A DNA stretch of 64,000 bases. It comes from Bacteroidales bacterium. Lineage in GTDB: Bacteria > Bacteroidota > Bacteroidia > Bacteroidales > UBA932. The position numbers were made by a program, and so were the translations under genes. The stretch lies in contig JAFUGJ010000036.1 in NCBI GenBank assembly GCA_017469425.1, positions 62,001 through 126,000 on the forward strand, written 5' to 3'. The notes below the pieces were generated by a model. It did not search any database and was not told the origin of the DNA. It was given only the letters and a program-made list of their open reading frames with translations. Below, in pieces: positions 16,799-26,036 of the stretch. Each line of letters begins with the position of its first letter. The stretch's first letter is position 1.

Positions 16799-17603
16799 AT
16801 TCGCGAATATACGGAATTTCAAAGACATCTCCATCATTTACGGCAACAGTTTCAGGGAAAATCTCCCTGCATTCCGCTTCCAGCTGCCGTATGTCCTTCA
16901 CCCTGGATGAGAAATGCCCCACCAGCAGCTTCCCGGCTCCTGCATCCAGGGCACAAGCCGCAGCCTGACGGGTAGTGGAATGATGATACTGCTCCGCCTT
17001 GTTTTCCATTTCGACGGGGTATGTGGCCTCATGGTAAAGGATGTCCACTCCCCTAACAGCATCGCACAGCCCGCCGAAGGGGGCCGTATCGGAACAATAA
17101 GCGTAGGAACGGGGTTTCCAGGGATTCCTGCGCGGGCTTACCACTTCATCGAAGCGATAGCCATAACAGTCGATTTTATGATTCAAGGGGAAAGCGGAAA
17201 CCGTCACATGCTTGGCTACGGAAGCAGGAAGCTGCAGGCCATCGGCCACATCCTGAAACACTATCTCGAATCCCAGGTCCTGTCCGAAGTAAGACAAGTA
17301 GAATTTGATTATGGGAGCGAGATTGCCGGGGCCATAAATATAAAGAGGAGCGACACGGCGATAAAGGCTCATGGTGGACAGCAGTCCGAAAAGCCCGAAG
17401 ACATGGTCGCCATGGATGTGGGAGATGAATACCGCCTCTATCTTTACGAAGGAAAGATGCTCCTGACGGATGCGCTGCTGGGTACCTTCTCCGCAATCAA
17501 TAAGAAACAAGCGCCCGTGCACGGACAATGCCTGGGCGCTTGGATTCCTGTCTGAAAAGGGCAGGGCAGATGCCGAGCCCAATATCGTAAGGGTGAAATT
17601 CAT
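16740..17603 (-). CDS. rnz: Ribonuclease Z
   Basis: A 287-residue metallo-beta-lactamase-fold tRNA 3'-processing endonuclease. It carries 'ILGSASALPFSDRNPSAQAL', 'LIDCGEGTQQRIRQ', the zinc motif HxHxDH in 'SHIHGDHVFGLFGL', and later 'LYHEATY' and 'VGHFSSR' with the remaining metal ligands. It begins 6 bp after the rpsA stop. The last 19 codons (after 'EIPYIREYEK') overlap the glucosaminidase start in another frame, and this tail is unlikely to be part of the conserved fold. Confidence 0.94.
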   Translation of the reverse strand: MNFTLTILGSASALPFSDRNPSAQALSVHGRLFLIDCGEGTQQRIRQEHLSFVKIEAVFISHIHGDHVFGLFGLLSTMSLYRRVAPLYIYGPGNLAPIIKFYLSYFGQDLGFEIVFQDVADGLQLPASVAKHVTVSAFPLNHKIDCYGYRFDEVVSPRRNPWKPRSYAYCSDTAPFGGLCDAVRGVDILYHEATYPVEMENKAEQYHHSTTRQAAACALDAGAGKLLVGHFSSRVKDIRQLEAECREIFPETVAVNDGDVFEIPYIREYEKMSSDIPDDALRADSSV

Positions 17604-17609
17604 CGTGAT

Positions 17610-19397
17610 TTACTCACCTTTCTCAAGCTTTTCCTTGAGGGCGGCGAGGGCGTCGATGTCACCAAGGGTGGTCTTCTCGACAGCCTTGTTGATGTTCTTC
17701 ACAGCCTTGGTGGTGGAAGCGGCCTCGCTTGCAGCTGCCTTCTCCTTCACTTCCTGATAGGTACGGAGGTGGCTGAGGAGGATGCGGCTGGTGCTGCGGC
17801 GGAGTTCGACAACCTTGAAGGCGAGTTTTTCACCCACGACGGCCTGCTTGCCGTCTTCCTTCACGAGCTCGCGGTTGAATGCGAAGCCCTCTGCACCGTC
17901 GAGAGCGATGTTGGCGCCCTTGTCGGTAGTGGAAGCGACGGTTCCTTCAACGGTGGAGCCTACAGGGAACTTGGCTTCGATTTCATCCCAAGGATTGGGG
18001 GTGAGCTGCTTGTGGCCGAGGCTGAGCTTATGGTTGGCTTCGTCGAAGTCGAGAATCTGAACATCGATGGAATCACCGGGAGCAAAAATCTCTGAAGGGT
18101 GCTTGATCTTGGTCCAGCTGAGGTCGCTGATATGAACCAGACCCTCTACGCCGTCCTCAAGCTCTGCGAACAGGCCGAAGGTGGTGACATTGCGCACGGT
18201 AGCGGTCTGCTTGCTGCCTACAGGATACTTCTCGCGGATGTTCTCCCAAGGATTGACGGTGAGCTGCTTCAGGCCAAGGCTCATCTTGCGGGCCTCGCGG
18301 TCGATGCTGAGAATCTGTGCCTCGACCTCGTCGCCTACCTTGAGGAATTCCTGGGCGCTGTGAAGCCTGGGGCTCCAGGACATCTCGGAAACATGTACGA
18401 GACCTTCAACACCGGGTTCAATCTCGATGAATGCGCCGTAGTCTGCAATGAGAACCACCTTTCCGGAAACCTTGTCACCAACTTTGAGGTCGGGATTGAG
18501 GTTGTCCCAAGGATGGGCGGTAAGCTGCTTCAGACCAAGGGCGATACGCTTCTGCTGCTCGTTGAAGTCGAGAACCACGACTTTGATCTTCTCGTCGAGG
18601 CTGACGATTTCTTCGGGATGGTTTACGCGGCCCCAGCTGAGGTCGGTGATATGGATGAGACCGTCCACTCCGCCGAGGTCGACGAACACGCCGTAGTTGG
18701 TGATATTCTTGACCACGCCTTCGAGAACCTGACCCTTTTCGAGCTTGCCGATGAGTTCGGAACGCCTTGCTTCCTGCTCGGCCTCGAGAAGAACCTTGTG
18801 CGAAACGACCACATTGCGGCCTTCCTGATTGATTTTCACAATCTTGAAGTCGATGGTCTGGTCCACGAACTGGTCATAGTCGCGGATGGGCTTGATGTCG
18901 ATCTGGCTGCCGGGGAGGAATGCCTCGATGCCGAATACATCCACGATCATGCCGCCTTTGGTGCGGGTCTTGACATATCCCTTGACGATTTCGTCTTTTT
19001 CAAATGCCTCATTGACCCTATCCCAGGATTTGAGGGTGCGTGCTTTCTTGTGCGAAAGAACGAGCTGGCCCTTCTTGTCTTCAGCATTCTCCACATAGAC
19101 TTCCACCTTGTCGCCGACTTTGAGGTCGGGATTGTAGCGGAATTCAGGGGCAGCGATGACGCCCTCGCTCTTGCCACCGATGGTGACGACGACTTCGCGC
19201 TTGTTGAGCGCGGTAACTTCTCCTTCTACAACCTCACCTTCCACTACCTTGGAAAGGGTCTGGTCATAAGCCTCGCGGATTTTGTCCTTCTCGGCGGAGT
19301 CGTACAGGCCCGAGCCTTCGAATGCTTCCCAATCGAATTCCTCGGGGGAGACAGATGCGTTGAGCATCCTGGTTTCTTTTTTAATTTCTTCTGACAT
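17610..19397 (-). CDS. rpsA: 30S ribosomal protein S1
   Basis: A 595-residue protein with six consecutive S1 (OB-fold) domains between about residues 50 and 545. Repeats such as 'YGVFVDLGGVDGLIHITDLSW' (cut to fit: 'GVDGLIHITDLSW') and 'GVEGLVHVSEMSW' recur. The C-terminal tail is Ala/Lys/Glu-rich. S1 helps the ribosome load mRNA, which matters in a lineage where Shine-Dalgarno sequences are rare. The first gene of a four-gene string, it has an about 75-nt leader behind the -7 box at 19478-19485. S1 autoregulates its own leader in other bacteria. Confidence 0.97.
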   Translation of the reverse strand: MSEEIKKETRMLNASVSPEEFDWEAFEGSGLYDSAEKDKIREAYDQTLSKVVEGEVVEGEVTALNKREVVVTIGGKSEGVIAAPEFRYNPDLKVGDKVEVYVENAEDKKGQLVLSHKKARTLKSWDRVNEAFEKDEIVKGYVKTRTKGGMIVDVFGIEAFLPGSQIDIKPIRDYDQFVDQTIDFKIVKINQEGRNVVVSHKVLLEAEQEARRSELIGKLEKGQVLEGVVKNITNYGVFVDLGGVDGLIHITDLSWGRVNHPEEIVSLDEKIKVVVLDFNEQQKRIALGLKQLTAHPWDNLNPDLKVGDKVSGKVVLIADYGAFIEIEPGVEGLVHVSEMSWSPRLHSAQEFLKVGDEVEAQILSIDREARKMSLGLKQLTVNPWENIREKYPVGSKQTATVRNVTTFGLFAELEDGVEGLVHISDLSWTKIKHPSEIFAPGDSIDVQILDFDEANHKLSLGHKQLTPNPWDEIEAKFPVGSTVEGTVASTTDKGANIALDGAEGFAFNRELVKEDGKQAVVGEKLAFKVVELRRSTSRILLSHLRTYQEVKEKAAASEAASTTKAVKNINKAVEKTTLGDIDALAALKEKLEKGE

Positions 19398-19477
19398 AAT
19401 AATTTAAGTTGAACAAATTAGTTGTTTGACATTATGTTTTGTGCCTACGGGGGCATACGCCCGCGCGTAAAAGCCTG

Positions 19478-19485
19478 CAAAGATA
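19478..19485 (-). promoter_or_regulatory. -7 box of rpsA
   Basis: TATCTTTG on the minus strand, 80 nt before the rpsA ATG. It is divergent to the pnuC box with 12 bp between. The leader contains a short GGGC-GTAT-GCCC hairpin (19451-19462). Confidence 0.65.
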
Positions 19486-19497
19486 GAAATTATTTTT

Positions 19498-19505
19498 TAT
19501 ATTTG
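19498..19505 (+). promoter_or_regulatory. -7 box of the pnuC-like gene
   Basis: TATATTTG, 21 nt before the ATG at 19527. Confidence 0.65.
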
Positions 19506-19526
19506 CACTCCCAAAATTCAAGAAAT

Positions 19527-20147
19527 ATGATTCTTACTTTCCTTACGCCCCAAGCGGCTGATATATTGGAGATTGTTGCAACCCTCACCTTCGTCTGCTA
19601 CCTCGTGCTCCAGATCATGCACAGCAAATGGATGTGGTATCTCTACATTCCAAGCTGCATCTGCGCCGCACTCAACTTTTTCAACAGCGCCACATGGGCC
19701 TTCGCCGCCCTGAATGTCTATTACATCGTGATGGGCTTCGTGGGCATCCATTCATGGCGCAAGGACGAAGCCTTGAAGAAGGAAGGAAAAACGGAAGAGG
19801 ACGGCAGCGTCATCCTGCTCAATCATCTTCCGCGCAAAACTCTGATTGTCAGCACAGTGATGGTGCTCGCAGGCATTCCCGCCCTGTTTTTCCTGCTGAA
19901 GGCCCTGGACGACCCCAACCCCTTTCTGGACGCCATCACAACCGCCCTCAGCATCATAGGAACCTGGTGGCTCACCCGCTCCTACATCCAGCAATGGTGG
20001 ATTTGGATTGTCGCCGACCTTTTCGCAATATGGATGAATGTGAACCTTGATAACAAGTGGTTCGTGGTCCAGTTCATCCTCTGCATCATTTCATCGTTCA
20101 TCGGCCTGTGGAACTGGAAGCGCCAGGGCCGCTACATCAACGGATAA
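19527..20147 (+). CDS. pnuC: PnuC-family vitamin/nicotinamide riboside transporter
   Basis: A 206-residue inner-membrane protein with about seven hydrophobic segments. It carries the family signatures 'FFNSATWAFAALNVYYIVMG' near residue 60 and 'QQWWIWIVADLFAIWMNV' near residue 160, plus a C-terminal 'GLWNWKRQ'. PnuC proteins carry nicotinamide riboside; close paralogues carry thiamine (PnuT) or riboflavin (PnuX). No TPP kinase or NAD gene adjoins it, so the substrate is open. The ATG at 19527 fits the family N-terminus. The last 11 bp overlap the convergent rhamnosidase gene tail to tail. Confidence 0.87.
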   Translation: MILTFLTPQAADILEIVATLTFVCYLVLQIMHSKWMWYLYIPSCICAALNFFNSATWAFAALNVYYIVMGFVGIHSWRKDEALKKEGKTEEDGSVILLNHLPRKTLIVSTVMVLAGIPALFFLLKALDDPNPFLDAITTALSIIGTWWLTRSYIQQWWIWIVADLFAIWMNVNLDNKWFVVQFILCIISSFIGLWNWKRQGRYING

Positions 20148-22719
20148 TTTCGTAAGTTCCGCTTTCATAATCTACCGCCCCGTCTTCTCCGGGAAGGGTC
20201 ACGCTTGCCGTTGCACCTTCGGGAATGGTGAAATTCCATACCCAGGTGTCGCCTTCGTAGCGCCATGCGCTCCTGATAAGACCGGCTGCTGACCGATATT
20301 CGGCTTGCACATGGCCCAGCCGCCTGTCCGGAACGGGTTTCATTATGACATGACCGAATCCGGGCGTGGCCGTATCGGATGCAATGCCGGCAACGGTTTT
20401 CCATATCCAGGCGCAGACGGCACCGTATGCATAGTGGTTGAAACTGTTCATGCCCTTGGGGCCCATTCCATTTTCAAGGGTATAGCTGTTCCAGCGTTCC
20501 CAGATGGTGGTGGCTCCGTTGTCAATTGAATATATCCAGCTCGGATTCTTGCGCTGAAGCAGCAGCTCGTATGCAATATCGGACATTCCGTTCTCCGTCA
20601 GCACATCCATGAGGATTGAAGTTCCGAGGAACCCGGTCTGCAGGCAGTTGTCGTGGGCCGCGAAATTACTGCGCAGGCGCCCTTTCACGGCTTCAAGGGC
20701 CTCCCCTTCAAGCAAATGATTTTTAAGGGCGAACAGAGCGGGAGTCTGCATGGTATTTAGTATCTCCACCTTGAAACTTCCGTCGGCACGAAGGAACCTC
20801 TCTTTTATGTACGCCTTCGCCGCGGCTTCCATAGCCTCATATTTCCCGGCATCCCTGCCGGAAGCCCTTGCCATGTCGAGCATCATGCCTGCGTCCATAG
20901 CCCAGTAGGAAGCTCCGAGATAGCTCCAGTATTCGATGGCTTCCGGGCGTCTCGTGCGCTTGCCGTCCTGCAGGAAAGCGCCTCCCCCGCAGCTCTCGAG
21001 AGGTTCGTAGCTAAGCCAGTCCGCCCACTGGTAATTGCCATTCTCCGCAGCCACGGTCGGCTGGTCGAACTTAGTTTCGTTCACATGGTCGATGTATTTT
21101 TCCATGGAATCCCAGTTTTCATCGACTATGGAAGTGTCGCCGAACTGCTTCCAGACCGTCCACGGAACTATGATGCCTGCATCGGCCCAGCCGAGACGCA
21201 TCATGTCGCCGCCATACTGCGCAGTGGGCGCCACTCCGGGGAAAGCCCCGGTCGGGCTCTGGGAATCCCGCATGTCGCGCATCCATTTATGGAAGAAGGC
21301 GTCGGTGTTGGCAAAGAAGGTTCCGGTCTCGGTAAATACCTGCGTATCGGCCGTCCACCCGAGGCGTTCGTTGCGCTGCGGGCAGTCGGTGGGAACCGAC
21401 AGATAGTTGGAGCGCTGTCCCCAGATGCTGTTGGATATAATCTTGTTTACGAGGTCGTTTCCTGTCGTGATGCTGCCGGTTTCGAGATTTGCGGCAATGG
21501 AGGTAACGGGAACGGATTCCAGCTTTTTGATGACGACGGCATTGTCTGCCGTAATGGAAACGAAGCGGTATCCGAAGAAGGAACAGGAAGGAGTATAGGA
21601 TACGAAACCCCTGGCGGAGCCGAAAGTATAGTCAACCCTGAAACAGTCGTCCGGAGTACGGAGGTTGGTCCTGTGCACACTCCCCTCCGGCCCGTCCATT
21701 CCGCGGCTCCCGGAGCCGTTGCCGTCGTTCAATATTTCACCGGGAAGGCAGACGAGATGCGTACCGGCCTTCGCCTTGAACACAAAGGATGGAACGGCAG
21801 CGGCATTCTGCCCGAAATCCACCACGAGCGTTTCGCCGGGTTCAAGAGTAATTGCGGCCCCGGAGCGGAACTCTTTCAATTTGACTATCTTGCCGAAAGA
21901 CTCTTCGGACGCTCCCTCGACATCCTTCCAGGTATAAGCCTCGACGGGCTTGAGCGCCAAATCCCTGCGAAGATATACTTCAGCTCCCGCGGAGGGCAGA
22001 ATCCGGCCTGAAAATTCAGTATTCAGTTCGGGTTCCGAAAGCAGTTCCGGAGTCTCGAAACCGGGAAGCACGCCCGCATCGAAGCTCTCGCCGTCGAAGA
22101 TTCCGGCATGCGTCACGGGGCCCGCGATTCCCGCCTTCCAGTTTGAGGTATCGGTACCGAACAGCTCCCTGCTTCCATCTGTATAGCAAAGTTCAAGGAC
22201 GGAGCGGAAAGCGCATTTGCGTCCTATCATGCCATCATGTCCGCCGGGAGTGACGATTTTGTCGCCCCACCAGCCGGGAGTCAGCTGCGCGGAAATCTCA
22301 TTCACCGCACCGGAGCGGCAGTTGAAGGCGTCGGTGACATCGTAAGTAAATGAATACTTTGTTTTTGCATGGTGCGTAAAGCCCGGCTTCAGGACTTCTT
22401 CTCCAACGGGCCTGCCATTCACGAACAACTGGAAGACTCCCAGTCCGGAAGCCATCCATTTTGCAGAAAGGAGTTCTTTCGAGTTTACGGGCTTTGCAAG
22501 GAACCAGCTTGCACCGTCGGCGGAGCGGTAGTTGGAGCCGCCCTTGACTTCTCCTTCAACTACAGGGGCATCGGCAGCGGAAATCCATTGGGAAGAGTTC
22601 CAGCAAGAATCGTCAAGTGCAGAGGTCCTTACGCCTGCTGTCTGCTGCCCGGAATTGCAGCAACTCTGTGCAAAAATGAGAGCCGACAGGGCAAAAACAA
22701 AAGAAAAACACTTTTTCAT
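20137..22719 (-). CDS. GH78 alpha-L-rhamnosidase, probable lipoprotein
   Basis: An 860-residue exported glycosidase. The N-terminus MKKCFSFVFALSALIFAQSC resembles a lipoprotein signal ending at Cys20. N-terminal beta domains ('GLGVFQLFVNGRPVGEEVL') precede the (alpha/alpha)6 catalytic barrel with the GH78 signature 'VPTDCPQRNERLGWTADTQ', 'YQWADWL' and 'ATTIWERWNSY' carrying acidic catalytic residues. A C-terminal beta domain ends the protein. It should release alpha-L-rhamnose from plant glycans such as pectin RG-I or flavonoid glycosides. It is monocistronic and not inside a SusCD locus here. Confidence 0.92.
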   Translation of the reverse strand: MKKCFSFVFALSALIFAQSCCNSGQQTAGVRTSALDDSCWNSSQWISAADAPVVEGEVKGGSNYRSADGASWFLAKPVNSKELLSAKWMASGLGVFQLFVNGRPVGEEVLKPGFTHHAKTKYSFTYDVTDAFNCRSGAVNEISAQLTPGWWGDKIVTPGGHDGMIGRKCAFRSVLELCYTDGSRELFGTDTSNWKAGIAGPVTHAGIFDGESFDAGVLPGFETPELLSEPELNTEFSGRILPSAGAEVYLRRDLALKPVEAYTWKDVEGASEESFGKIVKLKEFRSGAAITLEPGETLVVDFGQNAAAVPSFVFKAKAGTHLVCLPGEILNDGNGSGSRGMDGPEGSVHRTNLRTPDDCFRVDYTFGSARGFVSYTPSCSFFGYRFVSITADNAVVIKKLESVPVTSIAANLETGSITTGNDLVNKIISNSIWGQRSNYLSVPTDCPQRNERLGWTADTQVFTETGTFFANTDAFFHKWMRDMRDSQSPTGAFPGVAPTAQYGGDMMRLGWADAGIIVPWTVWKQFGDTSIVDENWDSMEKYIDHVNETKFDQPTVAAENGNYQWADWLSYEPLESCGGGAFLQDGKRTRRPEAIEYWSYLGASYWAMDAGMMLDMARASGRDAGKYEAMEAAAKAYIKERFLRADGSFKVEILNTMQTPALFALKNHLLEGEALEAVKGRLRSNFAAHDNCLQTGFLGTSILMDVLTENGMSDIAYELLLQRKNPSWIYSIDNGATTIWERWNSYTLENGMGPKGMNSFNHYAYGAVCAWIWKTVAGIASDTATPGFGHVIMKPVPDRRLGHVQAEYRSAAGLIRSAWRYEGDTWVWNFTIPEGATASVTLPGEDGAVDYESGTYEIIR

Positions 22720-22741
22720 ATCATCAACTGTCAATTACTCT

Positions 22742-22749
22742 CAAATTTA
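22742..22749 (-). promoter_or_regulatory. -7 box of the GH78 gene
   Basis: TAAATTTG on the minus strand, 22 nt before the ATG at 22719. Confidence 0.6.
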
Positions 22750-22817
22750 GTCAATTACTTTGGCATTTGCAAGGAAAAAGGCTAAAGCATTTATTTTGTT
22801 TTTCGCATCAAAAACCT

Positions 22818-22825
22818 TAATTTTG
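22818..22825 (+). promoter_or_regulatory. -7 box of the DUF1846 gene
   Basis: TAATTTTG, 26 nt before the ATG at 22852. Confidence 0.6.
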
Positions 22826-22851
22826 CATCCCGTATTCAAAACAGGCATCTT

Positions 22852-24345
22852 ATGAAATACGGGTTCGACAACAGCAAATATCTCAAAATCCAATCGGAAC
22901 ATATCAAAAGCCGGATAGCTTCCTTCGACGGCAAGCTCTACATGGAATTCGGCGGCAAGCTTTTCGACGATTTCCATGCCAGCAGGGTCCTTCCCGGATT
23001 CGAGCCTGACAGCAAGCTCAAGATGCTGATGCAGTTGAAGGACGACGCCGAAATCATCATCGTCATCAGCGCCGTCGACATCGAGAAAAACAAAGTGCGC
23101 AGCGACCTTGGCATCACCTACGACATGGATGTGCTGCGTCTGCGCGACGAGTTCATGGACCGCGGCCTCAGCGTCAACAGCGTGGTCATCACCCACTTCA
23201 ACGGGCAGTCCAGCGCCGAAGCCTACCGCAAACGCCTGGAAGCCATGGACATAAAAGTATACTACCACCACACCATAGAAGGATATCCGAACAATGTCGC
23301 CCTGATTGATTCCGAAGAAGGTTTCGGCAAGAACGACTATGTTCCCACCACGAAGCCGCTGGTGGTGGTGACAGCCCCCGGGCCGGGAAGCGGCAAGATG
23401 GCAGTATGCCTCAGCCAGCTTTACCAGGAGAACAAGCGAGGCGTCAAGGCCGGATATGCGAAATTCGAAACTTTCCCTATCTGGAACCTGCCACTCACCC
23501 ACCCCGTCAACATAGCGTACGAAGCCGCCACTGCGGATTTGGACGATGTCAACATGATTGACCCCTTCCACCTGGACGCCTACGGGGAAACAGCCGTGAA
23601 TTACAACCGCGACATCGAGATATTCCCGGTCATGAACGCCCTGTTCGACGACATCTACGGCGACACTCCCTACAAGTCTCCCACCGACATGGGGGTGAAC
23701 ATGGCAGGATACTGCATCGACGATGACGAAGTCTGCCGGGAAGCATCGCGCCAGGAAATCATACGCCGCTACTACACGGCTCTCTGCAATTTTGCCGACG
23801 GAAAAGCTACGGAAGCCGAGGTGAGCAAGATTTCGCTGCTGATGAAGCGGGCGAAAATCATTACCGCAGACCGCAAATGCACGGTTGCCGCCAAGGAGAG
23901 GCTGGAAAAATCCGGGGTTGCCACCGCCGCAATCGAATTGGAAGACGGCACCATCCTCACAGGAGAAACCAGTTCCCTGCTCGGCCCCAGCGCCGCTTTG
24001 CTGCTGAACGCACTCAAGCATCTGGCAGGGATAGCCCATAATGTGAAGTTGATTCCCCAGACCATGATTGCGCCTATCCAGAAAACGAAAGTAAACTACC
24101 TGCACGGGCACAATCCACGGCTGCATACCGACGAAGTGCTGGTTGCCATATCGATGATGAGCCTGATTGACGAGAACTGCAAGATGGCTCTCGACCAGCT
24201 GCCCGGACTCGCAGGCGCACAGGTTCATTCGACCGTCATGCTGAGCGAGGTCGACCGCAAGACATTCAACAAGTTGGGCATAGGTCTGACCTGTGATCCG
24301 GTGCGGAAAATCAAGCACCTTGACGCATCGGCCCCTAAGGCTTGA
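22852..24345 (+). CDS. DUF1846 (UPF0371) family protein
   Basis: A 497-residue cytoplasmic protein matching the DUF1846 family along its whole length. It starts 'KYGFDNSKYLKIQSEHI' and has 'HHTIEGYPNNVALIDSEEG', a P-loop-like 'VTAPGPGSGKMAVCLSQLY' near residue 175, 'GVKAGYAKFETFPIWNLPL', and late 'GLAGAQVHSTVMLSEVD'. The family has structures but no settled biochemical role. The GxxSGK motif suggests nucleotide or phosphate binding. It is monocistronic, and its stop overlaps the convergent recR by 11 bp. The family call is firm; function is unknown. Confidence 0.9.
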   Translation: MKYGFDNSKYLKIQSEHIKSRIASFDGKLYMEFGGKLFDDFHASRVLPGFEPDSKLKMLMQLKDDAEIIIVISAVDIEKNKVRSDLGITYDMDVLRLRDEFMDRGLSVNSVVITHFNGQSSAEAYRKRLEAMDIKVYYHHTIEGYPNNVALIDSEEGFGKNDYVPTTKPLVVVTAPGPGSGKMAVCLSQLYQENKRGVKAGYAKFETFPIWNLPLTHPVNIAYEAATADLDDVNMIDPFHLDAYGETAVNYNRDIEIFPVMNALFDDIYGDTPYKSPTDMGVNMAGYCIDDDEVCREASRQEIIRRYYTALCNFADGKATEAEVSKISLLMKRAKIITADRKCTVAAKERLEKSGVATAAIELEDGTILTGETSSLLGPSAALLLNALKHLAGIAHNVKLIPQTMIAPIQKTKVNYLHGHNPRLHTDEVLVAISMMSLIDENCKMALDQLPGLAGAQVHSTVMLSEVDRKTFNKLGIGLTCDPVRKIKHLDASAPKA

Positions 24346-24946
24346 ATTCCTGCCGGTTGACTATCGAGCGTCCGAGCGTAAGGGAGTCGGCATATTCCAA
24401 ATCGTCGCCGAAACCAAGGCCACGCGCAAGCGTGCTCACCCTGGACGCGAGCCCCGCGATTTTCCTGTAAAGATAGAACGATGTGGTCTCCCCTTCCACA
24501 TCGCCGCTGAGGGCAAGTATGACCTCGGTGGGAGCCCCGCTTTCAGCGAGCCTTCCTACCAGGCTGTCGATTGCGAGGTCGCCGGGGCCTACCCCGTTGA
24601 TTGGGGAAATGATTCCTCCAAGGACATGGTAGACACCTTTATACTGCCCCGTAGCCTCGATGCTCATCACATCCCGCACGCTTTCCACGACACAGATGAC
24701 ACTATGGTCGCGGCGGGAATCAGAGCAAATCCCGCAGCGCTCGGAGTCGGCAATCATGTTGCATTCGCGGCAATAATGCACATCCGTAGCGAGCGCGTCG
24801 ATTGACGATGCAAAATGATGGATGTTGTCGGTAGGCTGGCGGAGCAGGTGTAATGCGAGCCTTAGCGCGCTGCGGGCTCCAACACCCGGCAGCGAACTGA
24901 TGGACTCAACGGCATCCTGCAATACTTTGGAAGGATATTCGTTCAT
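24335..24946 (-). CDS. recR: Recombination mediator RecR
   Basis: A 203-residue protein of the RecFOR recombination pathway. It has an N-terminal helix-hairpin-helix ('SISSLPGVGARSALRLALHL'), a four-Cys zinc finger ('CRECNMIADSERCGIC', residues about 58-73), and a Toprim domain with 'CVVESVRDVMSIE' and 'LALSGDVEGETTSFYL'. Each segment is intact and length is standard. The ATG lies 9 nt from the -7 box at 24956-24963. It is monocistronic. Confidence 0.97.
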   Translation of the reverse strand: MNEYPSKVLQDAVESISSLPGVGARSALRLALHLLRQPTDNIHHFASSIDALATDVHYCRECNMIADSERCGICSDSRRDHSVICVVESVRDVMSIEATGQYKGVYHVLGGIISPINGVGPGDLAIDSLVGRLAESGAPTEVILALSGDVEGETTSFYLYRKIAGLASRVSTLARGLGFGDDLEYADSLTLGRSIVNRQEFKP

Positions 24947-24955
24947 ATTCTATTG

Positions 24956-24963
24956 CAAAGATA
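24956..24963 (-). promoter_or_regulatory. -7 box of recR
   Basis: TATCTTTG on the minus strand, 9 nt before the recR ATG. It is divergent to the corA box with 22 bp between. Confidence 0.65.
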
Positions 24964-24985
24964 AGCAAAAAACAATTTTTTTGTC

Positions 24986-24993
24986 TAAATTTG
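24986..24993 (+). promoter_or_regulatory. -7 box of the corA-like gene
   Basis: TAAATTTG, 86 nt before the ATG at 25080. The leader of about 80 nt is longer than most in this window. Confidence 0.6.
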
Positions 24994-25079
24994 CAGGCTG
25001 ACTTCTCCGTGATGTCAGCTAACCCGTAATATTAACCCTTCCAGCGCCTATGGGGCGCCGGGAACAAATTGGAAGAGGA

Positions 25080-26027
25080 ATGATCAGCATTTTCTACAGG
25101 CAAGGAGCTGACATCATTGTAAGCCAGCACGAAACGGAGTTTGCCAGAATTGGCAAGAATAATGTGCTGTGGATAGACCTTCTGTCACCCACAGGCGATG
25201 AAAAGCGCACGGTGGAGCAATTTCTGGGAACCGAAATCCAAAGCCGGGCCACGGCGGAGGAAATCGAGAGTTCATCGCGTTTCTCTGAAAACGAGACCGC
25301 CATTTTCGCCAACACCAACTTCCTCTCGCCCGCCGACGACGAGATGACCATCGACCCTGTTTCCTTCATAATCGTGGGCGACACCCTCACGACCCTCCGC
25401 GAAATACCCCTCCGTTCCTTCACATCCCTGCAAAGGCGTATCCAGGCGCGTCCGGCCCAGTTCCAGAGCGGATGGAAGATTTTCCTCTTCATCATGGACC
25501 AGCGCGTGGACCTCGATGCCGACATCATCGAGCTGATGGCCAAGGAAACCACCCAGTTCAGCAAGCGCATCAACCAGAAAGAGGACATCAACGAGGATTT
25601 CCTGCTCGACATCAACCAGCTGCAGGAAAATGCAATGTTCGTCCGCGAAAACATCGTGGACAAGCAGCGGCTCATCACCAACCTGCTGAAAAGCGGACGC
25701 ACCCCGGACGAATACGACGCCCGCCTGAATGTCATACTCCAGGATATAGGCTCGCTCATCAACCACACCAACTTCACCTTCGAAAGGCTGGAATACCTGC
25801 AGGACACCGCCGTAGGTCTTATCAACCTGGAGCAGAACAACATCATGAAGATTTTCACGCTCATCAGCGTGCTTCTGATGCCTGCCACCCTGATTGCGAG
25901 TTTCTACGGCATGAATGTAAAGCTACCCTTTGACGGATGGCGTTTCGCATGGATTGCGCTGCTCTGCCTGATGGCCGTGATAGTATTTGCGGCATGGTGG
26001 ATATTCCACCGCAAGAAGATGCTGTAG
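25080..26027 (+). CDS. corA: CorA-family magnesium/divalent cation transporter
   Basis: A 315-residue CorA-like channel. A large N-terminal cytoplasmic funnel domain with a long helix ends in two C-terminal membrane segments. The signature 'YGMNVKLPF' (GMN ion selectivity motif) lies between them and a basic 'HRKKML' closes the protein. It would pass Mg2+ (or Co2+/Ni2+) along the membrane potential as a pentamer. The ATG at 25080 follows GGAAGAGGA and gives the usual short N-terminus. An in-frame ATG ten codons earlier is the alternative. Confidence 0.93.
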   Translation: MISIFYRQGADIIVSQHETEFARIGKNNVLWIDLLSPTGDEKRTVEQFLGTEIQSRATAEEIESSSRFSENETAIFANTNFLSPADDEMTIDPVSFIIVGDTLTTLREIPLRSFTSLQRRIQARPAQFQSGWKIFLFIMDQRVDLDADIIELMAKETTQFSKRINQKEDINEDFLLDINQLQENAMFVRENIVDKQRLITNLLKSGRTPDEYDARLNVILQDIGSLINHTNFTFERLEYLQDTAVGLINLEQNNIMKIFTLISVLLMPATLIASFYGMNVKLPFDGWRFAWIALLCLMAVIVFAAWWIFHRKKML

Positions 26028-26036
26028 GCGCTTCCC

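Noticed and set aside
18099..19394. Open plus-strand frame of 431 codons
   Set aside because: Antisense to rpsA, with repeated segments that only mirror the S1 domains.
22747..24318. Open minus-strand frame of 523 codons
   Set aside because: It is fully antisense to the well-supported DUF1846 gene; its His/Val/Gly-rich translation is the usual shadow of GC-rich coding DNA.
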